NCBI GenBank assembly: GCA_013397455.1
Contig: VYZB01000329.1
Location: forward strand, 52,381 to 116,380
Source of the DNA: Crotophaga sulcirostris
Lineage: Eukaryota > Chordata > Aves > Cuculiformes > Crotophagidae
Reading direction: 5' to 3'
DNA: 64,000 bases
The translations under genes and the position numbers were made by a program. Shown here in pieces: positions 26,139-37,980 of the stretch; the stretch's first letter is position 1, and each line of letters opens with the position of its first letter. The notes under the pieces are model-generated. The model did not search any database and was not told where the DNA came from. It saw only the letters and a program-made list of their open reading frames with translations.

Positions 26139-29100
26139 GAGCTAGGCTTCCAAAGTTCCTTTAGTAAAATAGAGGATATTGCTACTGAAATTATTATCTA
26201 CAGTTGTCCCCTGCTCAGATGGAACTTGTTGCTAGCTGATGATACTTGCCCAAGGTGACATTAAAGCCTCCTTGCATTCTTAGATGGGTGGTGTGTCATC
26301 CTAACTAAAAGCAATCTGATGTTAAATGTACAGCTATTCTGGCAAGTGGTGCTTAAAGAAAGGCAGGGTGCAGCTGGTGTTGAATAAGGCTCTCCCACAT
26401 TGCTGCTTAACACAGGCTGCAGCCCAAGATGAAGCCACTAGAAAACCTCAGCACAAGCAAGATACAGAGGACTGTACAGCCAATGATAACAGGAAAGTTT
26501 AACACTAGATCAACAGAAGTATAATTAGCTGTTTCAAGAGGAGACATTATTCTTCATTTCCTGCCCTCAGCTTGTTGCTCTGATTTCTTAAACAATAGCT
26601 GTGTTTCATGCAAGAAGGGTTGGGTTTCAGAGGTTGGTGAGATGGTTCCCTTGTGGGCCCAGATCCAGAGACAGATGGATTTACTGGCAGTATCACTAGG
26701 CTGCTTCAGGTGGGCCAAGACAGCCTAACAAACACAGAAACAGTGGGGAAAGGTAGCTTATTTGACAACTAAAAACCTATTCTAATTGTTTCAGCAGTGT
26801 CTTCATCCAGCTGACTTCAGACTGTTCGACTTATGGCTTTATACCCACTGTACTAAAACATAGTCAAGAGATCCCTTCATATTAGAAATTTGGAGCTCCC
26901 CAGAAGCAAGGAATTTTCTGGTGAGTTCCAAATTTCTGATATGAGGAGAGAGTTCCCCTTTCTTTCCCCTACTAGTCTCTGTGCGCAACTCTTACTTTTT
27001 TTTCTCATTTTACCAGCCTCCTTCACCCATTTCCCACCTTTCAGTCATACTCTTTCAATTACCTTTTTTTTTTTTCCTCAACATTGTATATGCTGCCTAC
27101 TACTAACTTCCAGATGCCCTAAGCTTTCTTTCCATGCATCCAGACTTCTTCAAGTCCCAGTGAGATTTGCCCTTGGCAAAGATCACTAGCCTATGGAGGC
27201 AGACTGGACACCATCTGAATCAAATTCCTGAGTCCCAGGTAATAAGTAGCAGCAAGATCCAGGGAAAAGGTGTCCTCTTGCTTTTGGTGATAGCTTATCC
27301 TGCAAGTTTTGGCAACACTGGCAACTCAATATTCTGTAGTGAGTCTAATGTGAATATGGTCTTCCACCAAATTCATACACTTTCTGCAAAATCAGCAGGG
27401 CCTGGCATCATCCTACGGGGTAAGAAAAACATTTAGAATGTCCAATTGAAAAGTTTATATAATAGTATCAATCATTAAATCTTTGGTATAATATATGTAC
27501 GGATTATATTTATGTGCATGTGTACCTTATCATTTTTGCCTGACATAGTAAAACTTTGATGATTTTCCCAAACTTTCTGCCATTTTTAAATGGCAGACTA
27601 CAAAAAATATAGGTTATATGTTCCAAACACAGAAGTTTTCTGCATGCACACATGCTATTGCGGAGACCAGTTCTAGCTATCTGCAGATGCAAACAACATG
27701 ACATGCAAAAGGCATTATATATAATTGGAAGATGTGATGTGGAAAATTACTCATTTTGCTGTCACTCTATGCCTTTATGTTTTCTTGAATCTCTTATTAA
27801 AAAAAGCCAACAAAACAACCCACACACAAAGAAACAAACATGTACATTGTACATCAGAACCTGGAAATCTCCCAAGCCACAGTCTAACAATTGGCAAAAC
27901 TATGAGATAAAATTCAGCAGAAAAACTACAATGTGATGATGGGTTGATTTTAGAGACAAGACACAAGATGTATTTCTGGTGGGAAACCTAGATAACAAAT
28001 TCAATTCCTGCTTCTGCTACAGGTTTCCTATATTACGTTAAATTAGTAATTTAAGGTAATCTACAATTTTTATTCCTTGGTTTTCCTATTCTGAGAAACA
28101 TAAGATACCATCTTTTTTTCCTCCCACAGTTTATCTTGCTTCACTGTTTATAATACAACTAAACCTTTGGAAATAACTCTGCAAATGAGGAGAATGGACC
28201 TTACAGCTACCAAAAGTCTATTGTCTCATAAATAATACCAAGTTCATGCATTTAGATAGTATATAAGTAGCGATAAAGCATTTTTCTGCAGAATGGTTTT
28301 GTCCTTGGTTATATAAAACAGATCATTCCTTTCTTGTACCAGATAACTCTTTTTCTTGTCTTCCTTTTAAAAAGTACACAAAAGGCAAAAAGAAAATTTG
28401 TGTGGGTGGTGTTAACTGGGATAGGTATGACGGAAATATTGGGAAGAAGCTGTGGAAGATACATAAATGGCTTGGGAGTGTGTACAAAGACTTTCTCTGC
28501 AATCTCTAATCTTTAAGTAACGTTAAACTATCTGCATTAGGTCTTCTTCAGCTGTATCACTCTACATAACAGATGTTGATCCCGTGAATCTTTCAAGTGA
28601 AAACGTTCCGTGATTCATAGAAAATTTATGATTAAAAGATGGTATAAAGATGAGAAAACACCCGCCACTATGAGCCACGATGAACATGTGTGCAAAGTTA
28701 CTGCAAAAGACACTGTGCATTCTACTCCCAGAAAAGGGAAAGAAATGTTCCCTTTGGTTGAATAAAATGTATAAATTAAGTAAAGATGGTCCTCTCCTAC
28801 TGTTTGAGTCATTCATATCAGTTTACAAGCAGTAAAATCACAAGAGCTCAGCAATAAGTACAACATTACTTCTACTCATCTGTCAGTTTCAAGAAATCAG
28901 AGTATATAATTTGTTGAGTAATCCTTTGAATTCCCATCTGAACATTAAAAAAGAAATGTGGTATCACTTCATGTACCTGTCTGTGACTTTTGAGACTGTA
29001 AACAACTTTCAGGGCATAGCTTGGTTTGGCTGTCTGAAACCATGAGGCAGACATTTATATTAACAAAGGGTTTGTTTAGAACTGCTGTTTTTAACTAATG

Positions 29101-29332
29101 AATACTATGATTCTTTCTTGTCCTGAGGGTATATAGAAAAGGCAATGGGATGGTAGAATTTTCATAGTGTTGTTACTTTGTTTTCCATTCAGGGAGAAGA
29201 AAAAATGCTATGTGGACTAAGTAACTATGTGAAATCGAAGAAAAATGAAAAATTCTGAATATTCTCTTCATGAAACCTAAAAGATATACAGTGAGTTAGG
29301 AAAACACAACTCTGCAAATTTTATCTCAACCT
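26139..29332. other. Unique noncoding stretch
   Basis: About 3.2 kb without gene or transposon. It contains a T-rich tract near 27063-27077. Open frames up to 99 codons (26890-27189) are unrecognised and partly T-rich low complexity. Confidence 0.5.
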
Positions 29333-29354
29333 GTCTCTGGCCTTCTGTCTCAGA

Positions 29355-29441
29355 ATTCCAGAGGCAGTGTGGGTTGCCCACCTTCCTGGAGGTCCCTGAA
29401 CATCACAGTTGTGTTTTTGGGCTGGGAGCAGTGCGGGTGTG
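29355..29441 (+). repeat. Diverged direct repeat, copy 1
   Basis: Shares blocks with 31098-31173: TTCCAGAG at the start, GCTGCCCA or GTTGCCCA, CTTCCTGGA followed by GTCCCT, CACAGTTGT and GGCTG. The two copies are clearly related but well diverged. Copy 2 lies about 1.74 kb to the right; after removing the inserted LTR the original spacing would have been about 0.75 kb. They may be the remains of an older paired-end element or a local duplication. Confidence 0.6.
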
Positions 29442-29632
29442 CATAGGAGGATAAGGAGATGAGCAAGGTCCCCAGCCAGGCCTAAAACAGCAGCAAGGGG
29501 TGGCAGGGCCAGGGGAGTAGGAAGGACAGGGCCTGGAAGCCAGGGCCTATCCCACTGCCCCAGCCAGGAGCAGGGCAGGTGGGATGAGGAGTGGGTGGGG
29601 ACAGCCTCACCTATGGATATTGGGCACCACAT

Positions 29633-29657
29633 GGGGGATGGGGCTGGGCTGAGTGGG
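29633..29657 (+). other. G-quadruplex motif
   Basis: Four G runs of 5, 4, 3 and 3 are separated by loops AT, CT and CTGAGT, which satisfies the G3+ N1-7 rule. A fifth GGG follows at 29666-29668. It lies in the GC-rich island. Folding and function are not shown by sequence alone. Confidence 0.6.
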
Positions 29658-29953
29658 AGTTGAGTGGGTCAGCAGGCAGTTCATGGGATGGCAAAGGGGA
29701 ATTGTGAGCCAGGACCTGGGATGTGGCCCTTCTTAATGAGAGTAAGAGGATGGGAAGTAGAGCCTCGGTGGCTACCAGGCACCAGGCTGAGGGTAGTATG
29801 CTCTTTGGATGCCTGACCATACTCTTCCCCTGTTAGGTGTCCAGGGGCAGAGAGCCCAGCGGGACATAAACCCAGTAAGCAGCAGGACCCTGGAGCATTC
29901 ACAATGAACGTGTTTCTCTTGAAGGAAAATCATAGGAATCTCTTCTTTCCTGG

Positions 29954-30945
29954 TGTACTGGGTTTATGTGGCAAGGTTTTGGTAGATGGAGGGCTGCAGG
30001 TGTGGATTCTGTGAGAAGAGACCAGGAGCTTGATCCCATGTTGGACAAAGACAGTTCCAGTTGCCTGCAAAATGAACTCACTCCTGGCTGAAGCTGAGCC
30101 CGTTACCAGTTGTGGTGGTACCTCTGTGATAAGAAAAGACTATGAGAGTAACTATGAGAGTCCTGCAGACAACAAGATCCATGAAGAAGGAGGAGGGATG
30201 AGGTGCTTTGGGTGCTGGAGCAGACTCCCCTGCTGCCCTTGGAGACTGTGGTGAAGCTGATTGTCCCCTTGCAGCCCATGGAGGACTATGTCAGAGCAGA
30301 TGTCCAAACCAGCCTGTGGAGGATGCCATGCTGCATCAGATGGATATGCCCTGAAGGAAGCTGCAGCCAGTGGAGAGACCACAATGGAGCAGGCTCCTGG
30401 CAGGACCTCTAGCCTGTGGAGCAGTTTGTTCCTGATGAACTGTTGCCATGGAAAGGACCCACACTGGAGCAGGTCTTGAAGAACTGTAGCCCATGGGAAG
30501 GACCCATTTTAAAAAAGTTCATGAAGGGCTGGACCCTGTTAGAAGGATCCCATGCTGGAGCAGGGGAAGAGTGTGAGGAAGAAAAAGAGCAGAGATGAAG
30601 TGTTATGAACTGACCACAACCCCCATTCCCCATACCCCTGTATTGCTTGGGGGGAAAGGAACAGAAAAGTCAGGAGTGCAGCTGAGCCTGGGAAGAAGTG
30701 GGAGGTGGGGGAAGATGTTTTTAGTTTTATTACTATCATACACTCTTATTAATTGGTAAAAAATTAAACTAATCTCTCCCAAGTCAAGTTTGTTTTGCCC
30801 TTGCCAGTAATTGCTAAGCAACTTCCCTGTTTAATTTCAGTCCATGCTCTTTTTAATTGAATTTCTCCCTCTAACCTATTGAGGAAAGGGAGTGAGAGAG
30901 TGGCTTTGGTGGGCATCTGGCAGCCAGCCAAGTTAATCCACCACA
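29954..30945 (+). mobile_element. Complete solo LTR, avian ERVL-type
   Basis: A 992-bp LTR beginning TGTACTGGGTTTATGTGGCA and ending in TTAATCCACCACA, with a perfect 5-bp target duplication outside. The start, the AATTGGTAAAAAATTAAACT block and the final CCACCACA match a family I recall as common in birds and linked to ERVL. Orientation is plus. A polyadenylation hexamer ATTAAA lies at 30763-30768, followed by a T/G-rich stretch, which places R-U5 to the right. The U3 part (about 30380-30570) contains short degenerate subrepeats built on GAAGGACC and CTGGAGCAGG. No gag, pol or env sequence flanks it, so the provirus was reduced to a solo LTR by recombination between its two LTRs. Open frames in it are not genes. 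Confidence 0.88.
30763..30768 (+). promoter_or_regulatory. LTR polyadenylation hexamer ATTAAA
   Basis: It sits in the block AATTGGTAAAAAATTAAACT that is conserved in this LTR family, upstream of a T/G-rich stretch. It gives the transcription orientation of the LTR and could still terminate passing plus-strand transcripts. Confidence 0.6.
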
Positions 30946-31680
30946 CCTGGGGAGGAGGAGTGGCTCCTGCTCACTTATTGTCTCTCCTTGTCTGGAAAAA
31001 TTGTGCAGCTGCTCTGTTGGTGGCTTCTGTGGAGAGAACCACTATGGCCCTTCGGGATCCTAAGGAGGGTGACCTTGGAGTGGTCTTATGCTTCAGCCTT
31101 CCAGAGAGAGCATGAGCTGCCCAGCTTCCTGGAAGTCCCTTTCATGCCACAGTTGTCTTTCTAGGCTGAGTGGTGCAGGTCCTTCAAAGCAGCAAGTGTC
31201 ACAGAGCCGATAAGGTTTGATATCCACCATGGAACAGAGAAGACAGAGGCCCAGTGCCTGTTCTCCTACCTACACTGTGACGGGTGGCAGGAATAGAAGA
31301 TAAATGCCTCTGTGGGCACCCTCTTTCTTGCTGTGGGACCAGGTGGGCATGTCTCCTCCAAAATCTATGTCTCTCCCTTTAAAGTGACAGCTGGGGAATG
31401 ACATGGAGGTGTACTGAAAGCCCTGGGAGGATGGCAGAATCACAGTGCTGAGCTTTGGGGTTCAATAGCAGCTCCTTTCACTTGAAGCAGAAGATGCTGC
31501 ACTGAAAGCCCTGCATCTTGCACCTTCACTTCCCTGAGACCAGAACAGATCCTGACATGAGAAAAAGGAGGAGGAGGAGGTGAGCAGGATTCCCTAGAGG
31601 GCAGAGTAGGAGTAGCGAGGGCTGACAGAGGAGAGTGGGGGGTAAGAGGTCTATTAAGTCCCATTGAATCTCTGGGTAGC
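30946..31680. other. GC-richer island right of the solo LTR
   Basis: Continuation of the island interrupted by the LTR. It contains copy 2 of the diverged direct repeat and a short GGA triplet run (31567-31580). No gene is recognised; a 78-codon plus frame starts in the LTR and runs out of it (30879-31115). After about 31680 the composition returns to AT-rich. Confidence 0.45.
31098..31173 (+). repeat. Diverged direct repeat, copy 2
   Basis: Partner of 29355-29441, in the same orientation. It shares the TTCCAGAG, TGCCCA, CTTCCTGGA, GTCCCT and CACAGTTGT blocks in the same order. Minus-strand translations of both copies also look alike (GLPGSWAAHALSGRLK against GPPGRWATHTASGILR). This follows from nucleotide similarity and does not by itself prove coding. 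Confidence 0.6.
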
Positions 31681-32999
31681 TACTGATTCATTATTTTTTT
31701 CCCAGAAATAAATGGAAATAATTTACTGCACCTGAAGTTAGCCATGTACAGAACATACATCTAGTTTGATCTAGTCATCTTTCCATTCAGTGCTAAAAGA
31801 CAGGCACATTCAAAATAGCAAACTGTTCACAATAGGGTAGTAGCATGCATTTATTGTGCACTGTAATAATAAACAAGAGTGAAAAACATTAGAACTATTT
31901 GCTCTTCAAAGCCTTCTCGCAATAAAACCACTGTACCCATCTTGGAGTCCATATGCTTTATATTCCTATAAAGGATGTCCTTGACCTGATGGAACAAGGA
32001 GCTTCAGACTATGCCTCTTTTTTATTCTGTTTGGTATGATACTTTTTTTAATGGCAGTTGGTGTTATGCCCTTGAATGAGAAGAGAACAACCAAACTACA
32101 GATCTTGCCTGGAACAGAGATTAGGAAAGCTTAAAAGTTGTAAGACCTTGGCAGGAGCATACATTAAAGGAAGAAGATTATCTCTGGGGCAATGAATTAT
32201 CATGATGTTCTCTTCTATTCTGCTGATAAACTTCTTAAATGAGGCTCTGGTCAAGGACATTTTTATTCTACTTAATAACATCTTGTGATATTTCGATATG
32301 TTTTTTTGGATACAGCTGCAATGTGAAAATATAGCTATTGATCAGTTAAGGGAATGGATATTTCATTTTTTTCTAATTGGATACTCTAGAAACATTTTCT
32401 CAGGTATCCTTGTCAGGCATTTTTGAGATAGTGCAGAGTTTGCTTGATCATGTTCCAACATGGTTGTTAAAAGAATGCCTGTCTTTTCTCGGTCATGCTA
32501 TCCTGAGAGCTGCAAATTGCTCTCTGCAACCTGGGATGGTTCCAAAATAATTTAAACTGGGATACAATCATTCTTTTGTTAGAGAAGATGTCTTCATCCA
32601 TGGATGTTTTCTTTAATAGCCAACCAGTTCATAATTTACACATTTCAGTTAACAAGATGGAAAAAATAGTTTAAAAGTTCAGTCTAGATTTTATATGCGT
32701 TATAGTACACATCTGTCAGAGCTAGACTTTATGATTGTCCCTTGGTTTTTAACAGTGTGACGTTTTTGCATTGAGCTCTGTTCTTCTTGATGATTTCCTT
32801 TTTGGCAGCAGTTTGGCAGATAGCTTAAATACCTGATTACTGCTATGCAGAAACTTTTTGTAATTGCTGTTATTGTACTTGCTCCCATATATAAAGCAAG
32901 ATAATATTAGTGTCTTCTTAGTGGAAAGTTAGTAGTAATTCTGAAAGTTAAATTAACTTTTAGCATTTCAGTTCTAAGAAATTATCAACATGATAACAC
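31681..32999. other. Unique noncoding DNA
   Basis: AT-rich, with no recognised gene or repeat. Open frames are at most 62 codons. Confidence 0.5.
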
Positions 33000-33144
33000 T
33001 CCCTGGATGTGTTGAAGACCAGGTTGGATGAGGCTATGAGCAACATGATCTAGTGGAAGGTGTTCCTGCCTGCAGTAGATGGGTTGGAACTAGATGATCT
33101 TTAAGGTTCCTTCCGACACAAACCATTCTGTGCTTCTATGATTC
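33000..33144 (+). mobile_element. CR1 LINE 3' end, plus strand
   Basis: Positions 33000-33053 read SLDVLKTRLDEAMSNMI and stop, which corresponds to the conserved C-terminus of CR1 ORF2 (family form SLEVFKARLDGALGNLV). The CR1 3' UTR follows, with GGTTGGAACTAGATGATC and then CTTTAAGGTTCCTTCC. The octamer tail is ATTCTGTG (33125-33132) and CTTCTATG (33133-33140), then a partial unit. Severely 5'-truncated and inactive. Confidence 0.94.
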
Positions 33145-34875
33145 CCAGGAAATGAGTGACTAAAAAATATAGGTGAAACTTTGCAACAGAAAGCCTTAAG
33201 ATATTTTATAAGTCTGATCCTTTTTTCATTGAAATTAATGACACCGAGATTCACTAGGTTATCTCAGTGGTATGTAGGGAGAAAAGGGCATTTTGAGAGG
33301 GTTATTCACCAATAGGTGAATTACACTGTGGGAATGACCATTTTTTCCATTTTTTCCTGAAGGACCGAAGTTCCCTAGTGGAGGGTACACTTTTGCTTTT
33401 AGATTTTAAAGTCCAGTGAGATTAGTCTTTTAAGCCTTTTCTGGCAATGAATTGTAAATGAAATAACTGAGGGCTTTTCAGACTTATTGAAGCCAACCTG
33501 TTGTATATCAGTTTCAAAGTTAGGGTTTTATTTAGCATCTTTGCTTGATAAGGCACTGTGGTCTGTAAGCCTTTTATAGTTTCTTAGATAATGCACAGGA
33601 TTGCCCGTTCTCACAATTTTTTTGGGGGGGTGCTATTGTGATCTTTGGTATTTTCTCTCTTGTCTCATTGAGTTGTACTATATATGAATATACCAGAATT
33701 CATTTGAAAAAAAAGCTTTCCTAACCCTCAAGGCAGTATAAAAGAAGTTATAAAATAGGAACCATATATAAGTAGTAAAGTTGTGATATTTAGTGTTTCT
33801 GAAGAGTTGTGGGGCCAGAATTATTGTGGCTTGGTCACAACTTGAATCATCTGCGAAATACTCCTGCTCTTAAGATAAATACATATCTTCATAATACAAT
33901 ATCTCTTCTACTACTGAATTTTAATTACTGAACTATTTGTAAAAGAAAATTTTAGCTAAGTGTTAGAAAAAGTTCCTCCTTTTTGTAGAGGACTCCAAGA
34001 AATTATCTTTCCAATATTCTTTGTACTGACAGCGAGGAGGGTTTCACTGAGAATATAAAGCTTTATGCGAACTTGCTGTTAGACTGTGAACTGCCTTCCA
34101 GCTCTTTCAGTATCAGTTGGAAATGAAAAATAAAACCATATGAATGATTAAAACAACACATTGATGTCTTATTATTTCAGATATCACACCAGTCTTTCTA
34201 GCACTGTGAGAAAAAGAAATTGACAGAACTTCCCAAAATCATAAAAATGCTTAAAAATACTATAAAATCATTTTAAAAATTGAAAAGATGGTTTATACTT
34301 ATTCACTGCTTTAAAGGAAATCAGTTTGGCAAGTGTAAGGAAAATGAAAGAAATAACAGCATGAACACAAAACACTTCATTTAAAAAGGTGGGTTGACCC
34401 ACTGCAGATTATTTGCTTTTGTAAGCTTGACTAAAACCTCGATATGGTGAAATTGTGAACATCTGGGATCCTCAGAATCAGTAGGAAATTATTTTAGCAC
34501 AGAATATGGAATTCATTTGCTCAAATTTAGGCATCTACAAAGTAGATGTCTAGGTCTGAACTAGTTTTCCAGGCCTTAGGTAATCAATAAAGAGAAACAG
34601 GTTTTTGCACAGAACAGTTCATCCCCATTCTAAAAAACATCTGAAATGGTCCAGATTAATTACTCCCAGAAAATATTTATTTTTCTCTGTTAAACACAAA
34701 GACAGACATGATTGACTGCCTTGGATGTAAATAACAGTACTGTAGTCTACAGTTAAGGAAAACACCTTCATTATTGTCAGAACTGTAATAACATGTAGAG
34801 TGTCTACTCCAAATTTGGATACAGAAACCAGCTACATGGTTGAATTTCGTTAGGGTTAGCTTGATAACCTCAAAA
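33145..34875. other. Unique noncoding DNA
   Basis: No gene or transposon recognised. Contains a short G run near 33622 and A runs near 33707. No open frame above 60 codons lies entirely between 33145 and 34676. Confidence 0.5.
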
Positions 34876-34893
34876 TGTGTGCATATGCACACA
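34876..34893. repeat. 18-bp perfect palindrome
   Basis: TGTGTGCATATGCACACA is its own reverse complement and is followed by further CA dinucleotides. Alternating purine-pyrimidine sequence of this kind can form cruciform or Z-DNA-like structures. It is probably a by-product of a short CA/TG microsatellite. Confidence 0.8.
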
Positions 34894-36339
34894 CACATGT
34901 ATCTGCTTGTGTTCATATGCAGCATGTATAGTCTCTACCAAGACTTATATCAGAAACACTCATCTTGATAAGTAACCTCTGCAATGTCAGAGGAAAACCA
35001 CTCACATTACTCAGACAGGATTTTCAAATTAATATTTTAGAGTTGAGCAAGAACATTAACAGCAGTGGGGATGGAAAGTTCCTTCACTTATTTTGTAAAC
35101 CTCTGCTCCAAATGAATGCCACATCGTCTCTCCTAACTCCAATTGAAAGAAGACAATTTCTGCACCATGATGTTATTGAAAGTAATTTTACTACAAGCAT
35201 CTTCTTACAATTCATAATATATGAGGTAAGTTGTAAAATCATTTAACCCGTTTAATCCACAGATCGTGAAATCTTAAGAACCATTCTATGAGAAAGAATC
35301 TCATAGACCCAAGGCGCTGATTAGCTGCTAGGTAGTGCTTAACAAAAAAGTGAAATATTTAGCTTTCTAAAGTCTGTATAAAAACCTTTAACAAAGAGGT
35401 AACAATTTCTGCTTTGTTTGCATGAAATCTGTTGTGGAGTGGTGAAGGCATTGCTAAGTGTCAGTGTTCTCATGACAATGATAAAGCTTTGGTTATGTGT
35501 CATACAACATAGATGAAAACTAATCTTGACAGTCATTCTACCTAAGAACATCAATTTAGAAACCCATATATCAGACACGAAATCATTTCCCATAACAGTA
35601 GCTGATGTAATTATTACCATGTCCTCTAGCTACTTTTTTCCAGCATGCCAGTCTTTCATGACAATGCTCTCTCATACTTCAACCAGTAACCCTATCTTTT
35701 TTAAACTAACTTTCTGTGGCACTCAGTAAGACACATTACCTTCACATCTCCTTCATGGTTTCATGACGCATGACTCATGGTTCTATTTAAAGTGCATTTA
35801 GATGTGAGGCAGTAGGTGTCTACAAGCATGCTAATATCTGAGATCCCATTTCAACCAGTGGAGAGTTAAAGATCAACTCATTTTCTTAAACCGAGGTGTC
35901 TAGAGGCATTTTAAATGCCCTAAAATGCCTTAAGACTGCAGGACAGGGCTAGATGTTGTCACACAAGCCCTTTGGGGCACTGAACTCTCTTGGTTCTAGG
36001 ATACTAAGGGAAATCAATAGGCACTATATGCCTATTTGTAGGCAACTGAACTTGAGCTCTTGTGGTCTGGAATGTCATTCACAGACTGGCCACACAGGCT
36101 ATCTCTGTTTGCCGACATTCACATGGTTCAGCCGGAGGGAGCAATGAAGGAACTGATCTGGCACGGAACTGTTGCTCAGGTGCTGAAATCTATTAACTAG
36201 GAGCTCTGAGTATGACCTAAAGGTTACAAAGGTTAAGAAAATGATTTTCCCTAACCACGCTACATTTTGGATCAGGCCATCTGTGCATGAGATAGCTTCC
36301 AGGATAAGACCTATCATGACTTTAATATCCACTGTAGAT
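34894..36339. other. Unique noncoding DNA
   Basis: No gene or transposon recognised. An AP-1 consensus TGACTCA at 35771-35777 is at the frequency expected by chance. Open frames of 93 codons occur on each strand (34965-35246 plus, 35339-35620 minus), both unrecognised. Confidence 0.5.
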
Positions 36340-37980
36340 TTAATGAAACTGCTTAAGCAATATAAACTTGATTGTAAAATATAGATTTTAAGTTAGCATT
36401 TGATCTTTGTAGTGTTTTATGCATATGATCCACTTACAAACTTTAATTAAGGAAGCAGAGTTAAAGTTGTGAGGCATAGTTTTTATAAGCTTTGTCTCCT
36501 CCAAATCTTATAAAAATAAATTTAAGTAGCTCACATATCCCTAAATAAGCTATAACAATAGTATAACACAGTTCAGTTAATTTAGTATGTTAGAAGAAGT
36601 TTTCTTGCTGGTTTTCAAAATGTTAGAGTTTTATCGGATATATCATTACCACCAAGTTGGTACTGACTTGTGGAGACTATAAAACAAATAGTCATTAAAA
36701 ATAATTTGAACAAAAGGAGTAACTTGATATCATAATGCCATCCACATTTGGTTAAAATGACTTATTTTAATGCTCCCTTTCATCTTGCTAAACAGATTTC
36801 CAAAGTTAAAAAAAATGTGATTAATAAATTATCCTCCATAAATCTTATGATAACTATGATAGTCTTTGGAGAATTATGAAGCCACATCTGGAAAAAGTAT
36901 TTTACTGCCTGTAAAACAGCATGCCATGAATTCTACTAGTTCACATTAGTAAGTAAAATATGGTATACAATTTTTGCATTCATCAGTGTGAGTGCAAAAC
37001 ACATCATTTTCTTCTATCCAAACCCTTAAGATTTATTTCACAAAGAATGTTTCTTGTAAAGTTTATAAGGAGCTTGTTTTCTTTTATTCATGCAGAGATA
37101 TTTCTCCCTTATATTAGCTGTAATTTACAAGATGAACAAGAGAGTACCTAGCATCAGAACAGAAGTAAGTAAACAGTAAGAGTAATAGGGTTCATTTGTT
37201 ATTATTATTACACTAAGGTTAAAATGAGCAAGGCCAAGCCACTGAATAAATGCCAGAGCACTAATCAAGAGGGAACGCAAAGAAGTTCATTTTATGTTAC
37301 ATAATCCAACAATAGCTATTACGTTATTCTTTTTCATTAACGACATTTTAAAATATATAGATTAGAGTCACGAGTCATTCAAGATGAGTGGCTGTAATAT
37401 TTCTGGAATTAAAAACTTGATTAAACGTAAGTATTTCTTAAATAAAATGAGCGATGTTCTTGTAGAGCCAAGTACGTCCCAGGGAAATATAAAACCTTTT
37501 TTATTTCCAAGCAGATGTTTGCAATAAGAAATGGATGGTGAGTGAAAGGGAAGAACACCATTAAGCTAAGGTAACCCCTAAAGATTTTTATATAGTTCTG
37601 CAATCATAAGCTCCATCAGTGATAAATATCACAATAGTGGTTGTAATGTACCTGGTTTTATTTATGCGTAAATCCTTGAATGCGCTTTACCTCGAGTAAT
37701 ATAATTTACCTAATGACCACAGAAAAGCTATATTTTAATGTAAATGAAAGCAACATAATTTTTGTAACCTGAAAAGCTTTTTCTGTAAAAATAATCGAGA
37801 ATAAATCAGGATAATAACATCTGTAAATATGTTTTTGTTTTTAGAATAGAAATAATTAGTAATCTCAGAGAAATGCCTACTAAGAACGTGTACATGAATT
37901 AGATTCTGATAGTCATCTTTATTGGAAGTGATGCTCTCACAATATCAATGTTTTAGAATTATTTGTGTAACATGTTGCTC
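36340..37980. other. Very AT-rich, repeat-poor block, candidate conserved noncoding DNA
   Basis: About 1.6 kb with no recognised repeat, many TAAT and ATTA cores and a TTACATAA match (37297-37304) to the PAR-bZIP/E4BP4 consensus. The most complex parts are about 37200-37520 and 37660-37830. They have the look of long AT-rich vertebrate enhancers: high complexity, no homopolymers, no CpG decay pattern and no open frames above 63 codons. This is an impression from composition only. A bird or amniote alignment would confirm or reject it. Confidence 0.3.
37297..37304. promoter_or_regulatory. E4BP4/PAR-bZIP-type motif TTACATAA
   Basis: TTACATAA fits the TTAYRTAA consensus bound by E4BP4 (NFIL3), DBP, HLF and TEF. 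A single 8-bp match is weak evidence; it is listed because it lies in the most enhancer-like part of the AT-rich block. Confidence 0.25.

Larger units (their letters stand above)
29333..29953. other. GC-rich island left of the solo LTR
   Basis: A G-rich, CpG-poor stretch that contrasts sharply with the AT-rich surroundings. Its left part (29355-29441) is copied in diverged form at 31098-31173, on the far side of the solo LTR. It holds a canonical G-quadruplex motif at 29633-29657. Three overlapping minus-strand frames of 69 to 103 codons are rich in A, L, P and S and look like composition effects. I do not recognise the sequence as a known transposon. It could be a remnant of an unnamed element or a local GC-rich genomic feature. 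Confidence 0.45.
29949..30950. repeat. 5-bp target-site duplication CCTGG flanking the solo LTR
   Basis: CCTGG at 29949-29953, directly before the TG of the LTR, is repeated at 30946-30950, directly after its final CA. A 5-bp duplication is typical of ERVL-class and some other retroviral integrases. It shows that the element inserted as one event and that the LTR edges are intact. Confidence 0.85.

Noticed and set aside
29321..29902. Overlapping minus-strand genes in the GC-rich island
   Set aside because: Three frames in different phases, all rich in A, L, P and S, are explained by base composition and lack of AT-rich stop codons.
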